A stretch of DNA of 64,000 nucleotides. Source: CAWBBA01 sp963741625 (GTDB lineage Bacteria > Desulfobacterota > Desulfomonilia > Desulfomonilales > Desulfomonilaceae). The stretch spans positions 1,054,001 to 1,118,000 of the forward strand of contig CAVUIT010000012.1 in the NCBI GenBank assembly GCA_963741625.1. Direction: 5' to 3'. A program made the position numbers and the translations under genes. This document shows positions 47,416-58,374 of this stretch, piece by piece. The notes under the pieces were generated by a model that saw nothing but the letters and a program-made list of their open reading frames with translations, made no database searches and had not been told where the DNA came from. Each line of letters begins with the position of its first letter. The stretch's first letter is position 1.

Positions 47416-49153
47416 TGTACTTACTCCTTCTTTCTTGCGCCACCCGCGGTCATTTAATCGACTTTTAGGAATTCGATTGCGCTCAGACTGCAACCAAGCC
47501 TCATGGTCCGAGCTGGCAGACAACTCCCAAAGCGGAATGCCGCAGGCATCAGGCGCGTGTTTTTATTGGAAAAATGGAGCTTTTCTCGGGTAACTTTGTT
47601 GCCGTCGATGGCCTCAACAGAGGCCCTACCTAGGCGCAGCGGCAATGCGAGGGGGTGAACGGCCCACGGCAGTGATGAAGAATATTATTCTACCTAGAAT
47701 TTCAGGTGACTCGGATTTGGAATGCCGACGCCTGGCTCTCTGGACCAAGGCAACAATAATGAAGCCGCCATTCATGGCGCCAACACGTCGAGCTGAAGAG
47801 CAGCGTTTTACATCGGTGGCTATGGAATCTGACAGAGTGGGGAAGGGAACTATGAGAAGAGCTATGAACGTGAAGTAAGTGTGCCGATATCTTGATGAGA
47901 GTGTTCGAGGATTCAGATTCCTAATATTCTTGACAAAGCTTTTTACGCAGCTCGGATAAACCAAAAGAGGAGTCGTCGAAGATTTTGTGAAAGACTTCTC
48001 GAGTTTCCAGAAGTCTATGGGAAAGGGCTCCACGAAGAAACCGGTTAACGCGGGACCGGCACGTCCAGGCCCACCCGAGGAGGTCTTACGGGTCTTTTTC
48101 CGGTACACCCGAATGAGCCATTGACCGGAGTTTTTCTGTGATTTCCGAGACACTCGCTATTTCCCCATTGCCGCAGCCTTTTATTTAGGCTTTCAGGATA
48201 GTTCGTGGTGAAGTCTCAGATTGAAATTCCGTACATGTTTGATGGGACAAAGGTACAGGCACAAACCCTCTTTTCTTGTCCCGTCACAAACTCCTTCAAA
48301 TTGCTGAAATCTAATCCGTGCCAAGTGGTGATTCGATGATACATCTAACGGCTTACTAGATTAAGGTCATCTCGGGGGCCGTGTCAACCCCTTTTTTTAG
48401 GGCTTTTTTTGTCATAAAGGCAGGGAAGTCTGTACTGAACAGTCACTCCTTAAAAGGTTGGTTGCCTACCCCTGAATTGTAGCGGAATACGTGAATCTTG
48501 ACCTCTTCTCTGACTCTGAAATAGTTCATCATCATGAACTTTATGTTTTGTCTATTCGGCTGCTCCGCGGTCAAACCTCCATGGGGCAATCCACGGAACA
48601 CACAGTGTAAAAGCGTCTTACCGCCCACGAACTGCTGTTGACCAAACGGGTAAAGAAGACTTGCGGTCATGGGCGAAAAGTGTCATGATCTGGCTTCACC
48701 ACAACTAGGTTACTATGATGTAAACCATATTCTCAAGCAGACGGTGAGCTTTCCCGAATCAACCCATGGGGCGTTTGCCCTTTTACGATGACGCTCCAAC
48801 CATTAGGAAGCTGAACGCACAAACTCTTAGGGTACCGAAAGGGACCCGTGTAGCGTATCCGCTGGGCTGTACACTCGATGACTATCGCCAATGGAAGCAA
48901 GATAGTCTAATGAGGGTACCAGCAGGGTATATCACAGGGGGATTAGGTCCTTAAGCTGCATGGTCCGACAGGAGGGCTTTGTGGGGTGCTGAACCGTGAG
49001 CGACTCCACGGCGCTGTTGCCTCCCGGCCCGCTATGTAGACTCGAGCTGATTGGGGATAGCTCTAGGCTTAGGTGTCCACCACGCTGGAGTGTCAGGGTT
49101 GGCTCTACGGCCAGGCATCGTTTGTGTTACAAACGCTATTTATGGAGGTCAAG
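47416..49153. other. 1.7-kb region without a recognisable gene
   Basis: Between divergent DUF485-actP and prpE. I see only short frames: 47987-48124 (GTG start, about 45 codons, rich in Lys/Pro), 48443-48670 on the minus strand, and 48766-48954 (62 codons, GRLPFYDDAPTIRKLNA). None has a family I know or a convincing ribosome site. It may hold regulatory sequence for both operons, decayed genes, or small genes. Confidence 0.4.
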
Positions 49154-51050
49154 ATGAAGTACGAGGAAGCTTACAGGGAATCTTTGGTGAGCCCGGAAAC
49201 CTTCTGGGGTCGGGCTGCCGAAGAAATCGCTTGGGATAGGCGCTGGAATCAGGTCCTGGACGGATCCACCCGCCCCTTCTACCGATGGTTTCGCGGTGGC
49301 ATGCTGAACTCATGCTTCAATGCCGTCGATTACCATGTCCAGCAAGGTAGAGGCGATCAGATTGCTGTTATCTACGACAGCCCTGTGACCAACACCGTTA
49401 AGAAAATTACCTACTCGGAACTCAAGGAGAGGGTGTCCAAAATCGCGGGGTTCTTGAGAGGGTTGGGTGTTGGAAAAGGGAGATACAGTTCTGATTTACA
49501 TGCCCATGATCCCTGAAGCTCTCATGTCCATGCTTGCTTGCGCCCGTATCGGTGCCATCCATTCGGTTGTTTTCGGGGGTTTTGCTCCCCGTGAGTTGGC
49601 CATTCGAATTGACGACGCAAAACCCAGAGTCATCCTCTCTGCGTCCTGCGGCATAGAGGTCCAGCGCGTGATCCCGTATAAGCCCCTGGTTGACGAGGCT
49701 ATCGAAATTGCTGCACACAAGCCGGAGAAGTGCGTTATGTTCCAACGCCCGCAAGCAGCAGCAGAGCTGATACCGGGCCGCGATCTCGATTGGCTTGCCT
49801 TGGAATCCAAGGCCGAGCCGGTGGACTGTGTTTCGGTGGAGGCTACGGATCCGCTATACATTTTATATACTTCCGGGACCACTGGTAAGCCTAAAGGAGT
49901 AGTGAGAGATAACGGGGGACATGCTGTGGCGCTCAAATGGAGCATGAAGCACATCTACAACATCGGTCCGGGCGAAGTGTACTGGGCTGCATCGGATGTC
50001 GGGTGGGTAGTGGGGCACTCGTACATAGTGTACGCTCCTCTGTTCGTTGGGGCCACCACGATAATTTACGAGGGTAAACCGGTGGGCACGCCTGATCCGG
50101 GAGCTTTTTGGCGTGTGATCTCTCAACATGGTGTCAAGGCGCTTTTTACGGCCCCCACAGCAATACGGGCCATCAAAAGGGAAGACCCTGCAGGCGAATA
50201 CCTTAAGAAATACGACATCTCAAAATTTGAAACCCTCTTTCTGGCCGGTGAGAGACTCGATCCCGACACCTATTATTGGGCCACCAAGTTGCTCGGGAAG
50301 ACGGTGATCGATCACTGGTGGCAGACTGAGACTGGTTGGGCCATTTGCGGGAACTTTAAAGGTCTCGAGGAATTCCCCGCCAAGCCTGGTTCCGCTACGA
50401 AGCCGATGCCGGGCTACGATGTCAAGATCCTGGATTCTGGAACTGCAGAGGAACTGGGTCCCAATCAAAACGGCTTGATCGCGGTGAAGTTGCCCCTTCC
50501 GCCGGGGAATCTCCCCACACTATGGAACGATGACCAGCGCTTCATCGAGTCTTATATGAATCCTTTTCCGGGATACTATGTGACTGGGGACGGCGGGTAC
50601 ATTGACGAGGAGGGGTATGTTTTCGTAATGGGCCGTGTCGATGACGTGATAAACGTGGCGGGTCATCGGTTGTCCACAGGCGGAATGGAGGAGGTGCTGT
50701 CTAAACATCCGGATGTGGCCGAGTGCGCAGTGGTAGGGGCTGCTGACGATCTTAAAGGACAGGTACCCCTGGGCTTCGTGGTGCTCAAGGCGGGGGTCAC
50801 ACGCGCCAAGGAAGATATAATCTCTGATGTCGTTCAGATGGTGCGTAGTGACATCGGCGCGGTTGCATCTTTCAAAAAGGCTGTGGTGGTAAACCGACTT
50901 CCCAAGACCCGGTCCGGTAAGGTGCTGAGGTCAACAATGCGAAAAATAGCCGATGGCGAATCATATACCGTTCCTTCGACCATTGATGACCCTGTGGTCC
51001 TCGATGAAATCGGATCTGCCGTCAAAGAGATCGGTTACGGCAAGAAATGA
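49154..51050 (+). CDS. prpE: Propionyl-CoA synthetase-like acyl-CoA synthetase (one frameshift)
   Basis: Activates propionate (or acetate) to the CoA thioester with ATP. The ATG at 49154 has GGAGGT upstream. The P-loop is YTSGTTGKPKGVVRDNGG, with DVGWVVGHSYIVYAPL, the tryptophan-bearing HWWQTETGW, GRVDDVINVAGHRLST, and the catalytic Lys in PKTRSGKVLR. Of the two synthetases here, this one resembles PrpE more than Acs, for example in the CNAVDYH start region and the STIDDP end. The frame shifts near 49471-49484 (GVGKG, then DTVLIYMPMIPEA). One extra base; corrected length is about 631 residues. Confidence 0.85.
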
Positions 51051-51117
51051 AGTCACAGGAAGGTTTGTTATAAGCAAGCGCGTTGAGAATGGTCCTCAAA
51101 TGGAGTAACGGATCGTC

Positions 51118-51153
51118 TAGGGGCACGGTCCCGCGTTTCGCGGGATGCCCCTA
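51118..51153. repeat. Palindromic repeat after prpE
   Basis: TAGGGGCA (51118-51125) / TGCCCCTA (51146-51153) encloses CCCGCG-TTT-CGCGGG. It resembles the other dispersed palindromes of the window and could act as a Rho-independent-like block, though no T-run follows. Confidence 0.5.
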
Positions 51154-51252
51154 TCGGCGCAACCAGTCCGACGGACATGGAGTTGATTTCAATGTGCTTC
51201 AGTGCAAAGCTTGCTGTTGACACAACGCTCCTCCAAGCAGCGAGGTGCCCAC

Positions 51253-51483
51253 ATGAAAAGGATCAGAGTTCTATTCAGTAGGCATGAGTTTCACGTACTG
51301 GTCTTTTGCCTGAGTCTGGTTCTGTTCAGTTGGCCGCTGGTTTCCTCTTCGGATTTTGATCGCATAAACGCGATGTTTGTCTATCTCTTTGTCTGCTGGA
51401 CCGTAGTCGTTTTTCTTCAATTCCTCATAAGCAGGGTTCTGACCCCCCGTTCTTCTTCTCAGCCCACTGATGAAAGCGAGTAA
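51253..51483 (+). CDS. Small two-helix membrane protein preceding the sensor kinase
   Basis: 76 residues from ATG 51253, with GAGGTG six bases upstream. Two hydrophobic segments (FHVLVFCLSLVLFSWPLVSS and AMFVYLFVCWTVVVFLQFLI). It lies 12 bases upstream of the SSS-kinase start. Small membrane proteins next to CbrA-like sensors are known, so an accessory role is a fair inference. Confidence 0.72.
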   Translation: MKRIRVLFSRHEFHVLVFCLSLVLFSWPLVSSSDFDRINAMFVYLFVCWTVVVFLQFLISRVLTPRSSSQPTDESE

Positions 51484-51495
51484 CCGAGGTTCTCC

Positions 51496-54262
51496 GTGCT
51501 CGACGCCTTCTCAGTTTTGATTGTTTTCTGCCTCTACATGGGGATTCTCTTTCTCACCGCGTTGTGGGTAGAGCAGAGATCTACGGAAGGCAAAAGCCCT
51601 GTCGACAATTCCCTGGTTTATTCACTTTCCCTTGCGGTCTATTGCACTGCCTGGACGTATTATGGCAGCGTCGGAAAAGCGGCCACCTCCGGACTTCTCT
51701 TTCTCCCCATATACCTCGGCCCCACTATAGCCATAACACTTTGGTGGATTGTTCTTAGGAAGCTGGTCAGGATAAAAACGATCCACCATATAACAAGCAT
51801 CGCGGATTTCATTTCAGCCAGGTATGATAAGTCCCTTGCAGTGGGCGCTTTGGCCACTCTGATCGCTCTGATCGGGACTATGCCTTACATCGCTTTGCAG
51901 TTCAAAGCGATCCTCAGTACCTTTGCAATAATCACCTCAGAGAAGGGGGCCCCTCCCTCTTGGATCTCCCTTCATTTGGGGCCTGTGGTCGTCGGCTTAA
52001 TGGTGGTCTTCACTTTAGTCCTGGGTGTAAGACGGCTCGACCCCACGGAGCGACATCCGGGACTGATAATGGCCGTGGCGGTGGAATGTCTTGTTAAGCT
52101 GGTGGCTTTCCTGGCCGCGGGAGTCTTTGTCACTTACTTCATGTTTGATGGATTCGCAGACATATTGAGACAGGTTTCAACCAACTTACCGGCACAAATC
52201 GTGACAATGTGGAAGGACGATCAGGTCTGGTCGGTCACGTGGATGACTTATCTCGTTTTGTCCATGTCTGCGATAATGTTCTTGCCGCGGCAATTCCACG
52301 TAAGTGTGGTGGAGAATTTTAACGAAAAACATATACCTACCGCTCTTTGGCTATTTCCAGCTTATATGCTCCTCATCAACATCTTTGTCTTTCCCATCGC
52401 GATGGGAGGGATACTTAAGGGCTATAGTCCATTGGAAGCCGATACGTTTGTCCTTGGATTGCCTCTTCACGCTGGTCAACAGTGGCTGTCGTTGCTGGTT
52501 TTCATAGGAGGGGCTTCTGCTGCCACGGGCATGATAATGATAAGCTCCATCACCGTCTCCACGATGATTACCAACCATTTCCTTTTGCCCCTGATGGGTT
52601 GGATCCCCGGACTCGCGTTTCTTCGGAGACGACTCCTCCACTGCCGATGGGCCGCTGTGGCCCTCGTAATTCTCATAGGCTATTGGTTCGAAAGAGAGGT
52701 GGGCGAGTCGTATATGCTGGTGAACATCGGAATGATATCGTTTGCCGCGGCATTCCAGTTCGCGCCGGCGATACTTGGCGGAGTATTTTGGCGTCGGGGC
52801 AACAAAGCAGGGGCTCTTATGGGATTGAGCGCCGGGTTCGCAATCTGGTTCTACACGTTGTTACTGCCTGCATTCGTCAGAAGCGGATGGATAGCTTACA
52901 ACTTCCTGGACGAAGGGCTGTGGGGCCTAACCTTTCTGCGCCCAGAACATCTCTTCGGCGTTCTAGCCATAGATTCGCTGTCGCAGACCGTCTTCTGGTC
53001 GCTCATCTTCAACACCGGACTCTATGTTTCTGGGATCTCTTCTCTTTAAACAAAGCGCCTCGGAACAGAGTCTCGCGGAAGATTTTGTCGGGGCCTTAAC
53101 CACAGGCCCCGCGCTGAGCAGATCATTACACCGGGAATCCTATATAGACTTGGCAGTGAAGGCCAAGATAATACTTGAGCTTTTCGGCCAGTTTTTTGCG
53201 GAGGAAGAAGCTCGCTCCATGACCCAGAAGTGCCTGCGCGAGGCCCGTCTCGAAGCTAAAGATAGGATTTCAATAGTGGAGCTGGCCCAACTTCACAGCG
53301 AAGTGGAAAGGCTGCTCGCCGGCTCTGTAGGGGCGGCAACCGCCCACCGCATACTCGCGCAATCCGATCTGTTCGCCGAGCGTGAAGCCAGAGATCTTTC
53401 AGAGGTTTACGCCGAGATACTTGCCGGCCTGAAAGTCACCCCGGACGACCTCAAGCGCCGGATCGACTATCACCAGGAACGTGAAGCCCTTTTGTCCCAG
53501 CATGCATCGGAACTTGAGGTTAAAGTTAGAGAGCGCACTCGAGATCTGGAGGCTGCCCAGGGAGAGCTGATAAAGAGAGAGCGGCTATCGGTGCTCGGTC
53601 AGCTCACCGCGGTTGTCAGCCATGAACTTCGAAATCCGCTTGGTGTGATCAGTTTTTCGGCTTATTACCTAACTAGGAATGTTAAAGAGCAAGATGAGAA
53701 AGTCAGGAAGCACCTTAATCGGATCGGAGAACAAGTGGGGCATTGCGACCTGATTATTGATGAACTGTTGGAATACACGCGAGGACCGCAGTCCTCGCTC
53801 GTAACAGGCGAGATCAACCCTTGGTTGGAGACAGTTCTCGACCAGATTACTATCCCCCAGGGGATCACCGTGAAGCGCAAGCTGGCTGCTGAACTTCCTC
53901 CGGTCAGATTCGACGGCGAAACGCTCCGTCGCGTAGTCATCAACCTCATTGAAAACGCCTTTCAGGCGGTGCAGGCACGCAGCGCCAAGGAGGGAAGCGG
54001 ACCTTATCGGCCGCTGATTAGGGTCTCTACTTCGATGAAAGACAGGGCGATTCATATTGGGCTTGAAGACAATGGAATCGGAATGGCCCTGGAGGATGCG
54101 TCGAGAGCTTTTGAGCCCCTATTTACAACCAGGCCACGCGGCACGGGCTTAGGCCTTGCGGTGGTTAAGAAGATCGTGAACGAACATCGAGGCCAAGTGT
54201 TTCTGTCCAGCCGTCCCAATCATGGCACTGCCGTAACAGTGTCATTGACGGTCGAACGGTAA
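51496..54262 (+). CDS. SSS-STAC-histidine kinase fusion (CbrA-like sensor), one frameshift
   Basis: GTG 51496, with GAGG upstream. Residues 1-510: a sodium/solute-symporter-like membrane domain of about 13 helices (YTAWTYYGSVGKAA-type motif, DFISARYDKS). Near 53033-53041 the frame shifts; the continuation GSLLFKQSASEQSLAEDF completes the join. Then a STAC-like domain (FGQFFAEEEA, LLAGSVGAATAHRILA), a coiled coil, and a kinase: H-box VVSHELRNPLGV, N-box NLIENAF, G-boxes DNGIGM and GTGLGLAVVKK. Corrected length is about 921 residues. It probably senses solute flux and phosphorylates a nearby receiver. Confidence 0.85.
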
Positions 54263-54312
54263 TCCGCCGTAGGCGCAGATATCGGGGAAGAGCAGGATCA
54301 GAGGAGATCACC

Positions 54313-54679
54313 GTGAAAAGGCGCATCCTTCTCGTGGACGACAATGAGCTGTTCCTTGACAGCGCCCGCGACGTATTGGAAAGTGAAGGCTATACCGTGA
54401 TTACAGCCGAGAGTGGCGAGCAAGCCTTGGCCCGCGTGCGGGCTGAATACTTTCCGGTTGTCATCATGGACATCAAAATGGCAGGGCTGAGCGGCGTCGC
54501 GACTTTCATCGAAATGAAAAAGTACAGACCAGGAATACGGGTTATAATGTGTACGGCCCATTTAATGGAGGATCTAATCCACAGAGCCGAGGAGGAAGGC
54601 GCCTTTGCGGTTCTGAAGAAACCCTTCAGGTACTGGAGTGCTGCTGGAAGCTATGGAACGCGCCTTCCGGGCCGAGTAG
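54313..54679 (+). CDS. Single-domain response regulator (C-terminal frameshift)
   Basis: GTG 54313, with GGAG upstream. Receiver domain: acidic pocket LLVDDNE, phospho-Asp in VVIMDIKMAGLSG, Thr in MCTAHLME, Lys in VLKKPF. After KKPF the frame shifts near 54628-54634. The continuation TGVLLEAMERAFRAE, typical of the last receiver helix, stops at 54679, so I end the gene there. About 122 residues, no output domain. It directly follows the sensor kinase and is its likely partner. Confidence 0.85.
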
Positions 54680-54760
54680 CAAGAATGCGAGTATCGACCA
54701 AAATCTACTAGACTGTCTCAGAATTGCTAGAACGGCTGTGATCGGCACAGGGTGAGGGAA

Positions 54761-54850
54761 ATGAAACATATAAGAGCTCAGATCGTGGCACGGTTCGAGA
54801 AACCGCCGGCATCATCGCAGGCGACTCTAACAGAGGGTGAACGACCATGA
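54761..54850 (+). CDS. Possible 29-residue small protein or leader
   Basis: ATG 54761 has GTGAGGGA upstream and encodes MKHIRAQIVARFEKPP plus 13 residues; its TGA overlaps the ATG of the next receiver gene (ATGA). Overlap and ribosome site suggest translation; the peptide has no known relative. Confidence 0.3.
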   Translation: MKHIRAQIVARFEKPPASSQATLTEGERP

Positions 54851-55389
54851 CGATGACAAGTTTCTTGAGGAAGATTTTTCCCAACAAGAGGCCGCCTACT
54901 GAAGATGCTCGAAGAATTCTCATAGTCGATGATGACGAAAGCTTAAGTGACAGTCTCAAAGATATTCTCGAGGGAGAGGGCTACGAGATTCTTCTAGCTT
55001 CCACAAGGGCCAAGGCGACGAAGCTGGCCCAAGAGGCATTGCCTAGCGTGGCCATTGTGGACCTTAAACTCCCTGACGGGTCCGGCACGGCGCTCCTTTC
55101 TGAACTGAACAGTGTGGCTCCCGGAATTACCTGCATCCTAATGACGGCATACGCCGATGTAGACTCCGCCGTGCTTGCCATTGAGAAAGGGGCGTTCTAT
55201 TACCTTCGCAAGCCGGTTGACCCGCCGGAGCTTGTGGAACTGGTGGACTTGGCTTTCGAGACTATTCGCCTCAAAGATGAAAAGAAGAAGGCTGAAGACG
55301 CGCTCAAATCTAGAAACAGGGAACTCGAAGAAACGGTGGAGCGACTTCAGAAGCTGACAGGCCCTAGTGGGACCCAGAAGACATCCTGA
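54847..55389 (+). CDS. Response regulator with C-terminal coiled coil
   Basis: 180 residues. Receiver domain at about 20-140: ILIVDDDESL, phospho-Asp in VAIVDLKLPDGSG, Thr in LMTAYADVD, Lys in YLRKPVDPPEL. A short N-terminal basic stretch (FLRKIFPNKRPP) precedes it. The C-terminal 40 residues are a charged coiled coil (AEDALKSRNRELEETVERLQ) and no DNA-binding domain is seen. It may bridge the kinase to an unlinked output protein. Confidence 0.85.
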   Translation: MTMTSFLRKIFPNKRPPTEDARRILIVDDDESLSDSLKDILEGEGYEILLASTRAKATKLAQEALPSVAIVDLKLPDGSGTALLSELNSVAPGITCILMTAYADVDSAVLAIEKGAFYYLRKPVDPPELVELVDLAFETIRLKDEKKKAEDALKSRNRELEETVERLQKLTGPSGTQKTS

Positions 55390-55403
55390 AGGCGCTAAGG
55401 CGT

Positions 55404-56112
55404 TCAAAAAAGCCCCGGGGTGGTCCGACTAACCGTATGGAGGTCTCTAAGAGTCCGACACCCGAGGTTTTGCATTTTTTTTACCACAAAGACAAACAGA
55501 CACGCGGCTTGGAACGCATCTCCAAGGGCGTCGTGCTGCTCGAATCGTGGCAGATGGTATTTGTCCGTGAGCGTCTTCAGGTTGTACCCCGCCGCCACTT
55601 CAACCCTGTCGTAATGTCCGCCCCGCTCCCGCTCTTCGTAAACTTGGGCCAGCTTCATAGAGTCCAGGCAAGGGTTCCGCAAACGCCCTCCCATGAGCCT
55701 CCGCGCTGCCCTGTTTATGAACGCCATGTCGAGAGCGATGAAGTGTCCCACCAATAAAGAGTTACCGACGAAATCCACGAAATCGGGCATTACCTTTCTC
55801 AGTTCCGGAGCACTTTCGATCTGATCGGGGGTAATCCGGTGGATTAGTGTGCTCACCTTGGGCATGGACCGCTTAGGTCTCACGTACGAAAAGAAATTGT
55901 TTCCCGCTGATTATTTGCAGACCTTCGATGCGTACCGCCCCGATTGACACTATTGCGTCGCGGCGCAAGTCGAGTCCGGTCAGTTCGGTATCCAGAGAGA
56001 CAAACTGATATGTTTCAATAGGTTTGGTCTGATCAAACCGCTCCAAGCGCCTGTGGTTTGCAATGATTGCGGGATGCTTGTCTCTGCGAAACCATGGCCA
56101 CTTCAGCTTCAC
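55404..56112 (-). CDS. DnaQ-like 3'-5' exonuclease (DEDDh), one frameshift
   Basis: GTG 56112, with GGGAG upstream. The first half carries the DxE motif in FVSLDTELTGLD. Near 55873-55885 the frame shifts after GKQFLFVR. The second half has VGHFIALDMAFINR (second Asp) and FEQHDALGDAFQAA (His and Asp). Corrected length is about 236 residues, similar to stand-alone exonucleases rather than the polymerase III epsilon subunit proper. In other proteobacteria such an exonuclease is often next to the cNMP-CBS-DUF294 gene, as here. Confidence 0.85.
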
Positions 56113-56332
56113 GCGAATTCTCCCTTACGCGCGGCGACAGACCGTTTAGGAACGGAACCAGGGTGGAATCGAAGCGTGCACACGCCACGCGTTACCAGTC
56201 AAGAGCATTGATGACCGTTCGCTTTCCACAAAGAAACATTTACGTCTTGCGGTCAAAGTAGATCAGGTCCAAAACTGTCCGAAAAGCGAAAAACCGGCAG
56301 CTTACTGCTTCCACGCGGACGCCCGGGCGGCG

Positions 56333-58265
56333 CTATTCTACGATCCTGATTTCTTCCTTTAGGAAGCCCTGTATGCGGGTAATTACGCCGAATGCTTCCT
56401 TGAGGGTCTGCCTCTCGGTGTCCGTTAGGTCCACTGGATCGATGTAGTTGTCCGGCTTCAACCCCGCCAAGAGTCTTCTCAATTGATGAACGAGACGGAC
56501 GTGCATCTGGAATTCGTACGCTTCACGCACCTCCGCGTGGAAACCCCGTGGAATATATTCGCCGTCAGCCAGGGCTTTCAATCTGGCAAGGGTGTTGGTC
56601 TCCTTGACGACCGTATTTCAGGGCCATGACACGGGCGAAATCCACGAAGGGGACCAGCCCTCGGGTCTTGAGGTCCAAGCGATTCTTGTGCTGGCCATCC
56701 TTCTCCACAACGAATTCTCTGAAAAAGGTCAGCGGCGCCTTGCCCGAAAGGCAATCTTTGGCCAGATGCATCAAGAAAATTCCCCTTCTCGGAGCCACTG
56801 CGGACACATAGTCCCTGAGACGCTCTCCGAGAGAAAAACTACCGTAACCTGCGCGAAAGTCGAAGAAGATCGTGGCATGAAGGACAGCCTGAGGCTCTGG
56901 AGAGCTCATCCAACGGTCAAAATAGCCTTGCCAGACTTTGGAAGGCTTACGCCAGTTGGGGGTCGAGGCCATCATTTTTCCTTTGCACAGGGCGTACCCG
57001 CACGCTTCCAGATGCTTTACGGCCTCGTTTCCCAATCTGCGGAAGTACAGCTTAGCTGTCTTGATCCGCTCCCAGTCCTCGGGCGGGGTCTCGTAAAGCA
57101 AGGCGTTGTCCTGGTCGGTGGCGAAGGTTTGCTCGCGGCGGCCTTCGCTGCCGAGCATGAGCCAGCACCATCGATAAGGGGCAGGCCCGATCTCTTCTTC
57201 CAGCAACGCCAAGACGCGGGTCACTATGTGGTCGTTAAGAACGGCTACCATTCGAGTGATGTCTTGGGCCTTTCCCCCTTCCTGGAGAAGAGTCGCAACA
57301 ACAAGGGGTACTTTTTCCCCGAGAGAATAAAGCCCCTCGATTGTACGCTGAGACACTATCTCCCTGAAGAGAGAGATGGGCGAGGTTCCCTGCTGGATCA
57401 TTATGTCATGGGCGGTGATCATCCCGACAAGATCGCCGTCTTGTTCCACTGCCAGATGGTGAACCTGTTGATTCATCATCTGCAGTAATGCATCGAAAGC
57501 CAGTGCATTCTCGGGAACAGAGTTGACCGGAGAGGACGCTATCGATGCTACTGGACTGCCATAATCCAGACCCTGCGCGACAACCTTGGTTCTAAGGTCG
57601 TTGTCGGTGACGATTCCGACCACTTTTCCGGATTGATCCATGACCAGCAAAGAGCCTAACGACAGGTCGGTCATCTTGCGCGCTGCCGCCTTAACGGATT
57701 CATCCCCGTTTATGACTTCAACCCGCCTCTTAACGACATCTTTAACTCTTGCCGTGAACAGGTACAATCCGCGTCGATTCGGCTGAATTATCTTCTGGTC
57801 TCTCATCTCGGCATATGCTGCCCCAACCACGTCGGCGGAAAACCGGTCCAAATAATATTGCGCGAAAGCGGGATAGCTCTGGACCAGCCTGAGAAATCCC
57901 TCTCTTTCCAAGAGATAGCAGAATGTGTCCTCTTCGGCCTGAACCGTGTGATTAGCCCTGGATTGTTTGATGATGCCCAGTGCTCCGAAATAGCCTCGCT
58001 CGCCTACGAAATCCACGAGCCTCACTGAGCCGTCAGGGTCACTGTGTTGGATCTTAACTCCTCCCCGTGTTACGAGATGAAAATGAGTCACTTCGCTGAC
58101 GCCTTGCTCAAGGATGATCGTCCCCCTCGGATAGAAATCCTGGGTAAATTTTCCCGAGATCTCCTTCAGAACGGTTGGTTCCAAGTCTTTGAAAGGTCGC
58201 GTCCGCCCAACAAATTCCAGGACCGCTGCCGGATCTGCAGCTGGCATCTCGTCTTGTTGCACCAT
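56333..58265 (-). CDS. cNMP-CBS-DUF294 nucleotidyltransferase-like protein, copy 1 (one frameshift)
   Basis: ATG 58265, with GAGGT six bases upstream. Order: cyclic-nucleotide-binding-like domain (about 15-135), two CBS domains (about 173-295, with GSLLVMDQSGKVVGIVTDNDL), DUF294 nucleotidyltransferase (LGSEGRREQTFATDQDNALL, with the GS and DxD-type residues) and the C-terminal DUF294_C helical domain. Near 56605-56615 the frame shifts. VKETNTLARLKALADG restores the match to the neighbour's ETNTLARLQLLADK and the gene ends at 56333. About 644 residues. The family is related to GlnD-type transferases; its target is unknown, and it is commonly found with acs/actP genes. Confidence 0.88.
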
Positions 58266-58374
58266 TGACTACCTCTACAGCTCGTTAAACCTCGGAGTGC
58301 TTGTCGCCTGCTACCGCTGGCCACGAAGGATTCCCGCAGGCTATTCCATCAACCTGTGCGCGTGTCCCGCGGCC

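Noticed and set aside
47626..48153. 175-codon minus-strand frame
   Set aside because: Arg/Ser-rich translation with no motif and no ribosome site; probably a chance open frame.
48443..48670. 75-codon minus-strand frame, considered as a transposase remnant
   Set aside because: No DDE or other catalytic motif and no inverted repeats around it.
53024..54262. A separate histidine kinase gene starting at 53024
   Set aside because: The symporter-like domain ends in one frame exactly where GSLLFKQSASEQS continues in the next. The two parts form the known SSS-STAC-kinase architecture, so I treat them as one gene with an indel.
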